Shown here: in pieces, positions 50,601 through 58,274 of the stretch
How the letters are laid out: every line of letters starts with the position of its first letter
Numbering within the stretch: position 1 is the first letter of the stretch
From: an uncultured Gemmiger sp.
GTDB taxonomy: Bacteria; Bacillota; Clostridia; Oscillospirales; Ruminococcaceae
NCBI GenBank assembly: GCA_934502625.1
Contig: CAKSUQ010000001.1
Span: 1-64,000 of the forward strand
DNA length: 64,000 bases
Reading direction: 5' to 3'
Position numbers and translations under genes: made by a program
The notes under the pieces: model-generated
Databases searched by the model: none
Told to the model about the DNA's origin: nothing
The model's input: the letters and a program-made list of their open reading frames with translations, nothing else

Positions 50601-53600
50601 GCGTTGGCGCGCTCGCTGGCATCGCCGTGGAAGCTCTGCATCGTCTGGGCGGTCTCGCTGCGCACCTGACTGCGCTTCTGGTTCCATGCCTCATACCGCG
50701 CCTTCTGGGTGTAGTATTCCGGCGTTCCGGGTTCCGTCGCAGCAAACTGGTTTTTCAGCCTGTCGCGGATTTCATCCGCCGTCGCACTGTCGCCCTTGTT
50801 CCAGTGCTCTTTGTTCTTCAAATCCTGCATCGCGGCGTCAAGGGCTTTGTTCTCATCCCCGCCCGCCTGCTGGATGTAGGTAGAAATATCGTCCTCTGCC
50901 TGTTTTTTTGCTTCGGCGTCCGTCCACACCTGATGTGTGTTTTCCGTTTTCAGGTCTTTTAAGTGTTCCTCGTCCAGCCCGCTTGTCATGCCGCGTTGGT
51001 TCGCATAGTCCTGGTTCACTACTTCCCGTCTGTCAAACTGGGTGCTCTCCGCACCCACCGCATTTGCGGGCACGCTCTCGCTGCCGTTCAGCGGTCTTGC
51101 CTGCGGGGCGGCGGTCTGCACGCTCTCGGCAGTCTGCCGTGCCGCCGGGGCGGTGTAGGCGTTCAGCCCCTCGCCGTTTTCCAGCATAAGGCCGGGCTGG
51201 GTCTGCCAGTCCGCCGTGCTGCCCGCCAGCGGTTCCAGCGTCGGCACTTGGTTGGCCGCCCGCTCATACTCCTGTCGGATGGCGTCAAGCCGCGCCTGCC
51301 GCGCAGCGGCCTTCTCCTGCTGCTGGCGGTACAAGGCATCCTGCCCCAGCAGTTCTTCGCTGCGGCGGTTCAGGCTGTCCATGCGGTTCGCGGCAGCTTC
51401 CATCGCGTCGGCATCATCCGCAAGCAATCCGCCTGCGGCCTGCTGCTGGCGCAATGCACCCTGATTCTGCATCCAGTCATTGTAGTAGGGGCTGTCCTGT
51501 GCAACACTGCCGCTGCTGTTCCGATTCATTGCATCCTGCAAATGGTCTGCCGCATAGGAATACCCCGTGTCGGATGTCAGCGGCGCGTTTTCGTTCAAAA
51601 ACAGCCCGTTTAGCTCGCTTCCGTCAGCCTGCGGCGCTGGTTCTAATTGCTGGTAGTTATCTTCCAAGCTCAGCAGGTCATAGTCAACGGGCGGCTCTTT
51701 GAAATCCGGCCGTTTCATCAGGTTGCGGATGTAATCGGGCGTGGTCTCGTCGTTGGGCTGTCCGCGCAGCCACGTGTCGAAATCCGTGCTGCGCACATCC
51801 GTCCCGTTCAGGATCGCGTCGCGGTAGTAGTCCACATGGGCAGCGGCAAGGTCAGTATCCAAAATCGGCTTGCGGTTGCTGTCGCTTACTACTTGCAGCA
51901 AATCATCCACCGAAGACCCGCTCACCCCCGCACCCATGTCGGAAAGTTCCATCATGGCCGTGTCATACGGCACACCATTTGTTAACGAGAAATTCGTCCC
52001 GTTCTGGATGTTGTACTGCTGGATGTTTCTTAGTCCGCTGCTATACAAAATATCCCCCGCCGCCTGTTCGTCCAAGCGGATGGGGGTGTTTTTGAAATAT
52101 TCGCGCAGGGTCGTGGTCGCCTCATCCAGCGGCTCGGCAAAGTCTCCGTCCTTCACAATGCCCATAGCAATGCTCGTTGCTTCGTCGGCCATGCTCTCCC
52201 GGCTCGCGCCGTTCTGCATCTGGTTATACAGGTTCTCAATGCGGCGGGTATAGCTGCTTTTGCGGTCTTTCCCGGTTATTGATTTTGCCCACTCCGCCAC
52301 CGCCGCAGGATCTTTTGCACCATCGCCTTGTACTCCGTATCCGTTGCCACGCGCGGCGCCACTTTGCCCTGCTGTACCATCTTGTCCAAAAAGTCCTGTT
52401 CCAGCGCTTCCGGGTTCATATTCAATACCTGCGCCGCGTTCAGCGTCCCGTAAAACGTCTGCTCGAACGCCTGCTCCCATGTCAGCATCTACAACACCTC
52501 CGTTTGTTTTATTGTAAGACGCCGCGCCCTGTGCGTCAATCGGCAGATTGCCCGAATTTTGCGCGGCCTGTCTGGCGGCATAGGCGGCTTTGTCCTCTGC
52601 TGCCTGCTCGGCAAGCGCGGTGTTCAGCTGCTCGGCGCGCGTGGCGGCCGCCGCGTTTCGCTGCTGTCGGGCAGTGTCGTCAAGGCTGTTCTGGATGGCC
52701 GCTGTAAAGTCGATGGGCTCATCCGGTGCGGCGTAGTCGTCGGCATTGTACAGTCCGCTCGTCATGTTCTTCCACTCGTCCAGCTCTTTCGCCTGCTGTT
52801 CCAGCATCTTGTCTGCCGCGCGGCGGTTTTTGATTCCGCTGATGACCGCCCCGCCAATCTCCGGCAGTGCGTTCATCGCCACGTTCCCGGCAATGTTCTT
52901 TGCGGTATTGCCCGCAATCTTGCCGGGCGTCAGGGTATCGTTCACCGTATCGCCGTTCGCAATGGCCTGCTGCTGGTCGCGGTAGGTGCTCAGGTCATCG
53001 GCCAGCGTGGGCAGCGTGTCCAGCGCCAGATCAGCGCCGGTGTCAGCCAGCACACGCCCCGCCGCTTCGCCAAAGCCGGGCTGTACAATGTCTTTCAGCA
53101 CCGGGATGTTCTTGGCAGCGTCATACAGCTTGCCGCCCGCCTTCTGCGCGGCGTTGGCGTACTTCGTGCCATCCATAAGCTGATTGAACGCGTTGTACTG
53201 TACCGCCTTGCCCGCCATAGTGCCTGCCATAGCCGCAAGCGGGTCTTGCTCGGTGTACTTGTCCAGCGTCGGTACAATCGCCGGGATTGTGCCGTTCTCG
53301 ACGGCCTGCGTGTACTTGCCGCCCGTTTGTTTATCTGCCCAATCCGTGAACGCCTGTTCCGTCTGCTTTTGCAGCGGGAAGCTGCGCATAAAACCCGCCG
53401 TCGCCGCCTGCAAGTCCTGCCCCAGCCCGTTCAAGGATGCTTTCTGGTTTATCCGGGAAAGTGCCTGCGCCTGCGTGTTGTAATCGTCCAGCGACAGCGT
53501 GCCGTTCTGCACCTGCTTGAACAAATCCCCGGCGTTCTGGTCGTATTGCTTGACCGCCTTGATTTCAGCGGTCGTCAGCTTGCGCCCCGGAGCGGCAAGC

Positions 53601-54607
53601 TCGGCACGGTAGCCTGCATCCGTCTGCAACTTTTTCAGGGCTGCGGCGGTGTCCTCCTGTACGCTCTTGTAATCGGCGCGGTTCTTTTTCGCCGCCGATT
53701 TCACTTCCGGGCTGCTGTCCTGCCCGGCAGCGGCATAGCTGCTGGCGACGGGCTGCCCCGCGCGGGTCGCGGCCTGACTGGCCATCGGCTTTTGCGTGGT
53801 GTTGCCCGCGTTCTGCTGCTCGGCATAGTGCTTACCCACTGCCTTGCCTTTGTTTGCACCGGCATTTGCGGCGGTTTGTTTTTCCACAAGCGCTTTTTGG
53901 GTGGCGGCGGCTTTCTGCTGGGCGCGGTATTTGATGTCAGCCTTTTCCTGCTTGCTGCCATCGTAACGGGCACGGGCGCTGGCGTTGCGCTCTGCATTGC
54001 TGCGGTTCGCGTTATAATTGCCGCCCGCTTTTGCCGTGCCTTTGCCGCTGGTTGTAGTGGCCGCAGTCTCTTCATCCAGCGCATCCAGCGCGGCGGCCGC
54101 ATCTTCGCTGCTGGCTGTGCTGCTGCTCGACTTTTTGCCGCTTCCCTTGCGCCGTCCGCTGCTTCTGCGGCTGGCCTTTGCCGCAGCTTTTGCCGCTGCG
54201 GCGGCCTGCCTCTCGGCTTCCTTCTGCGCCTTCGCGGCGGCTTCTTCGGCTTCCTTGCGGGCTTTCTCGGCCTGCTCATCGGCGTACTTCTTTGCGGCGG
54301 TCATCTGGGTGTGCATATCGCTGGCATAGTCGTACTGCGCCTTCGCCAAGCTCAGGTTGCGGTTCAGCAAATCGCTGCTCAGGCTGTTTTCCATCTTTGC
54401 GCCGCTCACGATGTTTTGCAGGGTGCTGCCGTAGGTGTCCCCCAGCGACGGCAGGGTCTTGTCGGTGGCGTTCAGTATGGCTGCGCCCTTCTGTCTGGCG
54501 GCCTGTGTTTTGCTCTGGCCTTCGCTCACCGTGCTGGCCTGTGCGTTTTTGTATTTGCTCAGATACGCATTGAACAGCGCATCTTCCCGGTTACTCACTT
54601 TTGCCAT
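47651..54607 (-). CDS. Giant virion protein, probably ejected with the DNA (2318 residues)
   Basis: By far the largest gene in the window. The N-terminal 60 residues are followed by a highly charged alanine/lysine coiled coil (about 90-190, AEEAAAKAQKEAERQAAAA). Next comes low-complexity linker, then long helical parts, a conserved-looking block near 1535-1570 (MLGNPTTHARNLIGNVLMGG), and hydrophobic segments near 1780-1820 (GTALMGLGWWLADSGFVTG). Large polyvalent inner-virion proteins of short-tailed phages look like this. No lytic transglycosylase or peptidase motif is evident to me. The ATG at 54607 has GGGAGGA 9 bases upstream. Confidence 0.7.
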   Translation of the reverse strand: MAKVSNREDALFNAYLSKYKNAQASTVSEGQSKTQAARQKGAAILNATDKTLPSLGDTYGSTLQNIVSGAKMENSLSSDLLNRNLSLAKAQYDYASDMHTQMTAAKKYADEQAEKARKEAEEAAAKAQKEAERQAAAAAKAAAKASRRSSGRRKGSGKKSSSSTASSEDAAAALDALDEETAATTTSGKGTAKAGGNYNANRSNAERNASARARYDGSKQEKADIKYRAQQKAAATQKALVEKQTAANAGANKGKAVGKHYAEQQNAGNTTQKPMASQAATRAGQPVASSYAAAGQDSSPEVKSAAKKNRADYKSVQEDTAAALKKLQTDAGYRAELAAPGRKLTTAEIKAVKQYDQNAGDLFKQVQNGTLSLDDYNTQAQALSRINQKASLNGLGQDLQAATAGFMRSFPLQKQTEQAFTDWADKQTGGKYTQAVENGTIPAIVPTLDKYTEQDPLAAMAGTMAGKAVQYNAFNQLMDGTKYANAAQKAGGKLYDAAKNIPVLKDIVQPGFGEAAGRVLADTGADLALDTLPTLADDLSTYRDQQQAIANGDTVNDTLTPGKIAGNTAKNIAGNVAMNALPEIGGAVISGIKNRRAADKMLEQQAKELDEWKNMTSGLYNADDYAAPDEPIDFTAAIQNSLDDTARQQRNAAAATRAEQLNTALAEQAAEDKAAYAARQAAQNSGNLPIDAQGAASYNKTNGGVVDADMGAGVRADVLRDAERGAGIEYEPGSAGTGLFGQDGTAGQSGAARGNGYGVQGDGAKDPAAVAEWAKSITGKDRKSSYTRRIENLYNQMQNGASRESMADEATSIAMGIVKDGDFAEPLDEATTTLREYFKNTPIRLDEQAAGDILYSSGLRNIQQYNIQNGTNFSLTNGVPYDTAMMELSDMGAGVSGSSVDDLLQVVSDSNRKPILDTDLAAAHVDYYRDAILNGTDVRSTDFDTWLRGQPNDETTPDYIRNLMKRPDFKEPPVDYDLLSLEDNYQQLEPAPQADGSELNGLFLNENAPLTSDTGYSYAADHLQDAMNRNSSGSVAQDSPYYNDWMQNQGALRQQQAAGGLLADDADAMEAAANRMDSLNRRSEELLGQDALYRQQQEKAAARQARLDAIRQEYERAANQVPTLEPLAGSTADWQTQPGLMLENGEGLNAYTAPAARQTAESVQTAAPQARPLNGSESVPANAVGAESTQFDRREVVNQDYANQRGMTSGLDEEHLKDLKTENTHQVWTDAEAKKQAEDDISTYIQQAGGDENKALDAAMQDLKNKEHWNKGDSATADEIRDRLKNQFAATEPGTPEYYTQKARYEAWNQKRSQVRSETAQTMQSFHGDASERANAAAKPITERWVKNNPAQDEKIKSLSDELTKLKDELRERDIADMEREAMQGVFENGSNAAKRPAGDMNAEFDQMLKDAGVITDAVKTDTTAEFDALAKRVKELCEKHKVNCSDDAAKDIAGRILNGDNAEQYYNKLIMQAAGISDLTLDEMERVDTLYSEAATLGDSKERYALEQEAINIMAKHLPAKSWFERFDNIRYLAMLGNPTTHARNLIGNVLMGGIASAKDEVAAAMQLVLPQEARTKALYTPREMVDAAGKYIDENAYQAVLKDGGRYDLAQGLTRAQKTYGDNAFGRAVQWMSDKNSDLLDKEDEIFLKAGAMRSLASNLTAKGYDASIFSRTDDEAKAIIGNALEQAIQDGKDITFHADNALTKALGKISHLGDKNGSIGDKIAYCIGNGLLPFSKTPGNILKTSLEYTPVGGVAQAVWRGATHKGAAAVTDSLAKGVVGTALMGLGWWLADSGFVTGSLGDNKDYQTMLGKQEFSLNIPGKGSYSIDWAAPSVVPVMMGATMSAQNIDLSDLMENPEKYAGQVGDILANALDPVTQMSLLQSANNTFESIRYNNDDAFGAAGSIVGNTLTNYAQQFVPTVLSKAARTLDDTRRSTYGGGDTQSERNTSYLTRSLQNKIPVLSQQNEPYIDQWGREEASLDGTDDTAGGMFLRGVYNFASPGYYSAENVTPVDEYLQGLYGDTNNSKVYPEKASSKITVDGEGYYMTPEEKTEYAKTSGQTAYDIVDSLRQNSMFLQLPEDQQAELVQNAYSVAKTVGGVASVGDGVSGTEEKEYEAYQNGGTEGVVNYMLAKNAVDVALDDVKASTGDEDASLADVEKWNAIHGEMGNDGIEQFVSMTSKDSLVRRVDNAAGSNAAAAYMNAYSKASTGLEDGQTPSSYDVGLSMMKQGLSDADLAKAYVAAYSKKDKNGASIYQTYGANALTDWIRYKSAADLDGNGKVSKSEATATLNQMDLTNELRRAYLAATNKRWSNPY

Positions 54608-54662
54608 CCGACAAATTCCTCCCACATATACAAAAGCAGGGCGGCCATAGGCCGCCCATTTT

Positions 54663-54714
54663 AAGCCTTCCCCTTCGGGGGAAGGTTGCGCCGCAGCGCC
54701 GGATGAGGGGCGGC
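54663..54714. repeat. REP-like element inside the prophage
   Basis: Hairpin AAGCCTTCCCC/GGGGGAAGGTT, then GCGCCGCAGCGCC and GGATGAGGGGCGGCG. The order CCTTCCCC, GGGGAAGG, GGATGAGG matches short dispersed elements I know from chromosomes of gut Clostridia. It fills the 54626-54735 gap together with a GGGCGGCC/GGCCGCCC hairpin at 54639-54657. Confidence 0.6.
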
Positions 54715-54735
54715 GTTTTCTTCACCGCCCTTCTC

Positions 54736-55722
54736 TTACTCGTAACTATATTCCCACTGCCCCGTGCTGGTGTTGAACTTCTGCCGTACCTGCGGCACTG
54801 TGGATGCCATGTTCGCATATCCTTGCATCAACGAGATCAGGTTGTTGGCGTTGTTCGCCGTTAGATTCGCCAAATTCGTCTGGTACTGGGTCAGGTCTGC
54901 TGCATCGCCGCTGGCCTTCTGGTTTTCCAGCTGCGCCATGTTGTTCTGGTAGGTGTTCAAAAGGCTGGCAAGCTGGCTTGCCCGCTCGGTTTCCAGCGCA
55001 TTGCGGCTGTTGTTGTAGTTGTTGTACAGCCCCGCAGTCGTCGTCTCGCTTGTGCCGCCGTTTAACCCCTGCGCCGCAAGGCTCTGGGCAAGGTTGCGCT
55101 GCTGCATCATGCGGTTGATGTACGCCTGCTGCAAGGCACTGTCCGTTGCGCTGTTCAGCTGCCCTTGCCCGTACTCGTAATCGGTTTTCTGTTGGGCGGC
55201 GCTGCGGTTGTACGCTTCCTCGCGGGCTTTTCTCTGGGCTTCCTGCGCGGCCTTCAGCTGGGCTTCCGCCCGCTCCTGCGCTTCCTTCGCCTGCTGCTGT
55301 GCCGCCGAAATGGCAGATTGCATCTGGTTTAAGTAGCTCTGCATGTAGCCCTTCATCATGTTGGCAAGGGCTTCACTTCCGTTGTTGTCATTCTGGGCAG
55401 GCTGTGCCGCTGCCGGGGCAGCTGACACCGTCTCGGTCGTAGCCGCACTCGCGGCGGGCGCTGCCGCTGCGGTATAGCTGCTGCCCGTGCTGTAACTGCG
55501 GTTCCCGCCGCTGTAGCCGGTGTTGCCGCTGCCGCCGGTCGAGCCAGTGTTACGCCTCTGCAAAACGGAACTGGTCGCCGTCCCGCCGTTTCTCGTTTTG
55601 GAGAAGTTGTTATACAAAGGCCCCAGCGCACCGGCAAGCCCCGTCCCGTCATTCTTGCTGATGACCGGCGTTGTTTTTTTCTTTGCGGCAACAACGCCGC
55701 TGCCGTCTCCCGCCATTCTCAT
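54736..55722 (-). CDS. Coiled-coil virion protein
   Basis: A 328-residue protein: low-complexity Ser/Gly/Ala N-terminus, a long coiled coil (about 140-185, AISAAQQQAKEAQERAEAQL) and Asn/Gln-rich C-terminal helices (NNYNNSRNALETERASQLAS). It is probably an inner-virion partner of the giant protein that follows. AAGGAG precedes the ATG. Confidence 0.65.
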   Translation of the reverse strand: MRMAGDGSGVVAAKKKTTPVISKNDGTGLAGALGPLYNNFSKTRNGGTATSSVLQRRNTGSTGGSGNTGYSGGNRSYSTGSSYTAAAAPAASAATTETVSAAPAAAQPAQNDNNGSEALANMMKGYMQSYLNQMQSAISAAQQQAKEAQERAEAQLKAAQEAQRKAREEAYNRSAAQQKTDYEYGQGQLNSATDSALQQAYINRMMQQRNLAQSLAAQGLNGGTSETTTAGLYNNYNNSRNALETERASQLASLLNTYQNNMAQLENQKASGDAADLTQYQTNLANLTANNANNLISLMQGYANMASTVPQVRQKFNTSTGQWEYSYE

Positions 55723-55728
55723 AGGGCT

Positions 55729-55911
55729 TTACTCCTTCTTCTCGCTCTGCGTGCCAAAATAAAAGGCTACGACCATCGTCACAATGGTCATGACCGTGTC
55801 AGGCTGCAACGCGCCGCGCAGCGCCATCGTTGCAAAAACTGCAACGACCACAAGCGTTACAATGGTTTTCACCTTGATAAGCGCGGCGAGATTTTTCAAA
55901 AAGTCGTACAT
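55729..55911 (-). CDS. Holin-like small membrane protein
   Basis: A 60-residue protein with two hydrophobic segments (TIVTLVVVAVFATMALRG and VMTIVTMVVAFYFG) and a charged C-terminus (TQSEKKE), the usual layout of small phage holins. It is next to the XhlA-like and endolysin genes. Confidence 0.75.
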   Translation of the reverse strand: MYDFLKNLAALIKVKTIVTLVVVAVFATMALRGALQPDTVMTIVTMVVAFYFGTQSEKKE

Positions 55912-55920
55912 GGGAATCCC

Positions 55921-56172
55921 TCACTTTCCATCCAGATCGTGCAACCGCCGCTCATGGTTCTGCAACACCCGATCCTGTTCGGTGTTGTGCTCCCACAAGC
56001 GGCGGTGACTGTTTGTATTGTTGCTGTCGATGGTCTCTACTTTTTTCACGACGCTTTCCAGCAGTGTTTTTAGCTCGGTAATGCTGGTATTCAACTTCAA
56101 AAGCGGCGTCGTCACCGTGATAATCAGCCCCACAATGACGACAATATCCTTGAAGATCAGCCACTCATCCAT
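55921..56172 (-). CDS. XhlA/haemolysin-like protein of the lysis module
   Basis: An 83-residue protein with one N-terminal membrane helix (IFKDIVVIVGLIITVTTPLL) and a coiled, charged C-terminal half, as in XhlA-type proteins that work with a holin. It lies between holin and endolysin genes. Confidence 0.65.
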   Translation of the reverse strand: MDEWLIFKDIVVIVGLIITVTTPLLKLNTSITELKTLLESVVKKVETIDSNNTNSHRRLWEHNTEQDRVLQNHERRLHDLDGK

Positions 56173-56194
56173 GCTTCACGTCCCTCTCTGCGCA

Positions 56195-57334
56195 TCAGTC
56201 CACGTATTTGGCATGATACGCCTTATCATTGTCCAGCCCGTACTTTTTAGCGATGAGGTAGAACTCCATCGCCGCAGCGTTCGGCAGCGTCACATGGTCA
56301 AGCCAAACCTCCTGATGCGTCGGCGCGGCAGGCTTGTCCTCTTTGGTGGCGGCATCGTACCGCGTCAGGTTGAACTGCTTCACGACTGCCAGCAGGCTCG
56401 ACGTGTAGGTCGGGCTGGTCGCCCAGCCGTCGGCGCGGATGTACTCGCAAGCCTTGTTGATGTCGGTGCAGCCGACGAGGTTCGAGTAGCGCGGCATCGT
56501 CGTGAGTTTTTTAATGTAGTCCTCAACGCAAGCGACCATCGTGTCATAGGCGCGGAAAGCGGCTGTGATGGTGATGTACTTGCTGCCGTCCCACTCCTTG
56601 GTCTGCTTGTTGTAGACCTTGCCTGTCCAGTTGCTCGCCTTAATGCCGAACAGGTTGTTGGCCTGTACAGCAAGCTCGCTGGTGCCGTAGGCGCTCTCCA
56701 AGCAAGCCTGAGCAATGCAGAGGGACGGGAGCAGATGCGCGTTCAGACAACGGGTCTGGCATTTCTCAACCATGACGGAGATGAAGTTTTCCTCATTCGT
56801 CTTGGCAGGTTCAGCGGAAACGCTCTCCCCTTTCAGACGCTTCGTGACTTCTGCAGCGATGTTGGGGAATTGGCTCTTTAGGTAAGGGCCGGGACAGACG
56901 GTGGCGGCGTAGAAGCAGTGCATCGTCAAGCTGCCGTTCTTGTCGCCGGTGTAGGTCAGCTCCTTGATGCCGTTGCGGCGGCAAATATCGGTGCACAAAT
57001 CCAGCAGCGCCGCATATGCCTTGTCGCTGATGTGCCAGTCCGGTGCACCGCCGTCGTTGGCAACCTCGATAGTAATAGCCCGCTGGTCGTTCCACGGCGA
57101 CGAGCTGCACCACGAGCGGTCGGCCTCGTGGCAGAACAGGCCGATGCGGCCGTTGGAATCAATGGCATAGTTGGCGCTCATCTGGCGCGAGGGCTTGCCG
57201 ACGATGCTGCCGAACCCCTCCAGCGTGGCATTGCCCGCCATGTGGTGCACCGTGATCTTGCTGATGGGCTGGCTGCGGGGGCTGTTACAGTTGGGGCTGA
57301 TGGCCGTATAAACGGCAAGTGCAGAATCACTCAT
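56195..57334 (-). CDS. Endolysin: N-acetylmuramoyl-L-alanine amidase plus glucosaminidase
   Basis: A 379-residue enzyme that degrades peptidoglycan to release phage. Residues about 20-165 form an amidase-2 domain (ITVHHMAGNAT with zinc His, HEADRSWCSSS, TMHCFYAATVCPGPYL). Residues about 180-320 form a glucosaminidase domain of the FlgJ/LytG type (LLPSLCIAQACLESAYGTSE with catalytic Glu, NNLFGIKA). The C-terminal 50 residues are of unknown type. No signal peptide, so export relies on the holin. Two activities in one endolysin is a strong arrangement. Confidence 0.93.
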   Translation of the reverse strand: MSDSALAVYTAISPNCNSPRSQPISKITVHHMAGNATLEGFGSIVGKPSRQMSANYAIDSNGRIGLFCHEADRSWCSSSPWNDQRAITIEVANDGGAPDWHISDKAYAALLDLCTDICRRNGIKELTYTGDKNGSLTMHCFYAATVCPGPYLKSQFPNIAAEVTKRLKGESVSAEPAKTNEENFISVMVEKCQTRCLNAHLLPSLCIAQACLESAYGTSELAVQANNLFGIKASNWTGKVYNKQTKEWDGSKYITITAAFRAYDTMVACVEDYIKKLTTMPRYSNLVGCTDINKACEYIRADGWATSPTYTSSLLAVVKQFNLTRYDAATKEDKPAAPTHQEVWLDHVTLPNAAAMEFYLIAKKYGLDNDKAYHAKYVD

Positions 57335-57407
57335 CTTCGTCGTCTCCTTTGCCGTTGGACAGTTCCTCGTCCATTTCAGGTGTCAAAATCGTATCTTTTT
57401 CAGACAT
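57327..57407 (-). CDS. Acidic 26-residue microprotein before the endolysin
   Basis: A short frame with AAAGGA 8 bases before its ATG. It reads MSEKDTILTPEMDEELSNGK then GDDEDE, and its last codons overlap the endolysin start. It could couple endolysin translation or act on its own; no family recognised. Confidence 0.5.
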   Translation of the reverse strand: MSEKDTILTPEMDEELSNGKGDDEDE

Positions 57408-57424
57408 AGGTTTTTCCTTTCTGT

Positions 57425-57478
57425 TTATGCTGCCCGCCGCCATATGTAGGCGGCAAGATACTTGTTGGTAATGTCCAT
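57425..57478 (-). CDS. Possible 17-residue microprotein
   Basis: A very short frame, MDITNKYLAAYIWRRAA, 18 bases before the acidic microprotein gene. The ribosome site (GGTGG) is weak. It lies in the 57408-57515 gap, which also holds a GCCGCC/GGCGGC hairpin and a TGTTGGT/ACCAACA inverted repeat. May not be a gene. Confidence 0.25.
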   Translation of the reverse strand: MDITNKYLAAYIWRRAA

Positions 57479-57515
57479 GGGTTGTCCACCAACATTGTTT
57501 TGTCATTTTTGCTAC

Positions 57516-58274
57516 TTAATAGATGCAAAAATACGGACGGACGCCAAGCACATTAGACGCGTTGGTAGTGTTAGAGACGCCGTAACCGACATAAGCAAAA
57601 TAGGCGCCTGTGATAACGTCTCTCAGCCACCATTGTTGTGTATGATAAATACAACTCGGATCGTGCTGAAATAACGGTAGCTGTGATTTTTCGACGCGAT
57701 AATTCGCCGGGACATTCGCGCCGTCAGAAACCGGCGAAAAAATACCGCTACCATAGACCATCTGCTCGCACATAAGGTCTACCTCCGACTCGTACCATGC
57801 GCCGTTAGACGCCATCCCATTGGCAACAGCATTTGTCAAATAAATTGTATGCCTTAAGATATGCGCGCCAAAAACGTCCTTAACGATATTTTTTGCCCGC
57901 TCAAGATTTGCAGTGTGCATCTCAGACCCTGCATAACCTCCTGTAGCAATATTGTCGCTGTTCATCCGCGCCTCGTACAGATTTTCTTCAGGCACAATCA
58001 CAACGTGATGGTCTGTGCATACAGGGTCGCCCGTGTTTAAAAAATAGTCAAACGCAGCTACGAGATAATTGACGCCGCCTTTTGTCCAGTAGTCGCCGAT
58101 GTACAGGTCGTCAAACGCCCCTGCATCAATCGCCGCCCACTGCGCATCCGTCACCTCGCCGCCCAGCGCCTTACCGCGGTACACAGCATTATGTGCCCCG
58201 GCGTTGGGTGCAGTCATAATGCGCAGCAGGTCGTCCCGCTGCTGCATCTTGTACGGATTGTTAATCGCGCTCAT
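57516..58274 (-). CDS. C-type-lectin-like phage surface protein
   Basis: A 252-residue protein. The C-terminus (QWWLRDVITGAYFAYVGYG, then NASNVLGVRPYFCI) has the W-LR-V...GVRP pattern typical of the C-type-lectin fold used as variable receptor-binding domain in diversity-generating retroelement targets. No reverse transcriptase or template repeat is seen in this window. Codon use is more AT-rich than its neighbours, suggesting separate origin. It lies among fibre genes and probably binds host surface. Confidence 0.65.
   Translation of the reverse strand: MSAINNPYKMQQRDDLLRIMTAPNAGAHNAVYRGKALGGEVTDAQWAAIDAGAFDDLYIGDYWTKGGVNYLVAAFDYFLNTGDPVCTDHHVVIVPEENLYEARMNSDNIATGGYAGSEMHTANLERAKNIVKDVFGAHILRHTIYLTNAVANGMASNGAWYESEVDLMCEQMVYGSGIFSPVSDGANVPANYRVEKSQLPLFQHDPSCIYHTQQWWLRDVITGAYFAYVGYGVSNTTNASNVLGVRPYFCIY

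Noticed and set aside
52559-54664. Plus-strand frame of 701 codons inside the giant virion gene
   Set aside because: Antisense shadow of an alanine-rich coiled-coil region; composition is Arg/Leu/Gly-biased with no motifs.
57516-58274. Complete diversity-generating retroelement
   Set aside because: No reverse transcriptase or template repeat is visible in the window, only a target-like protein.
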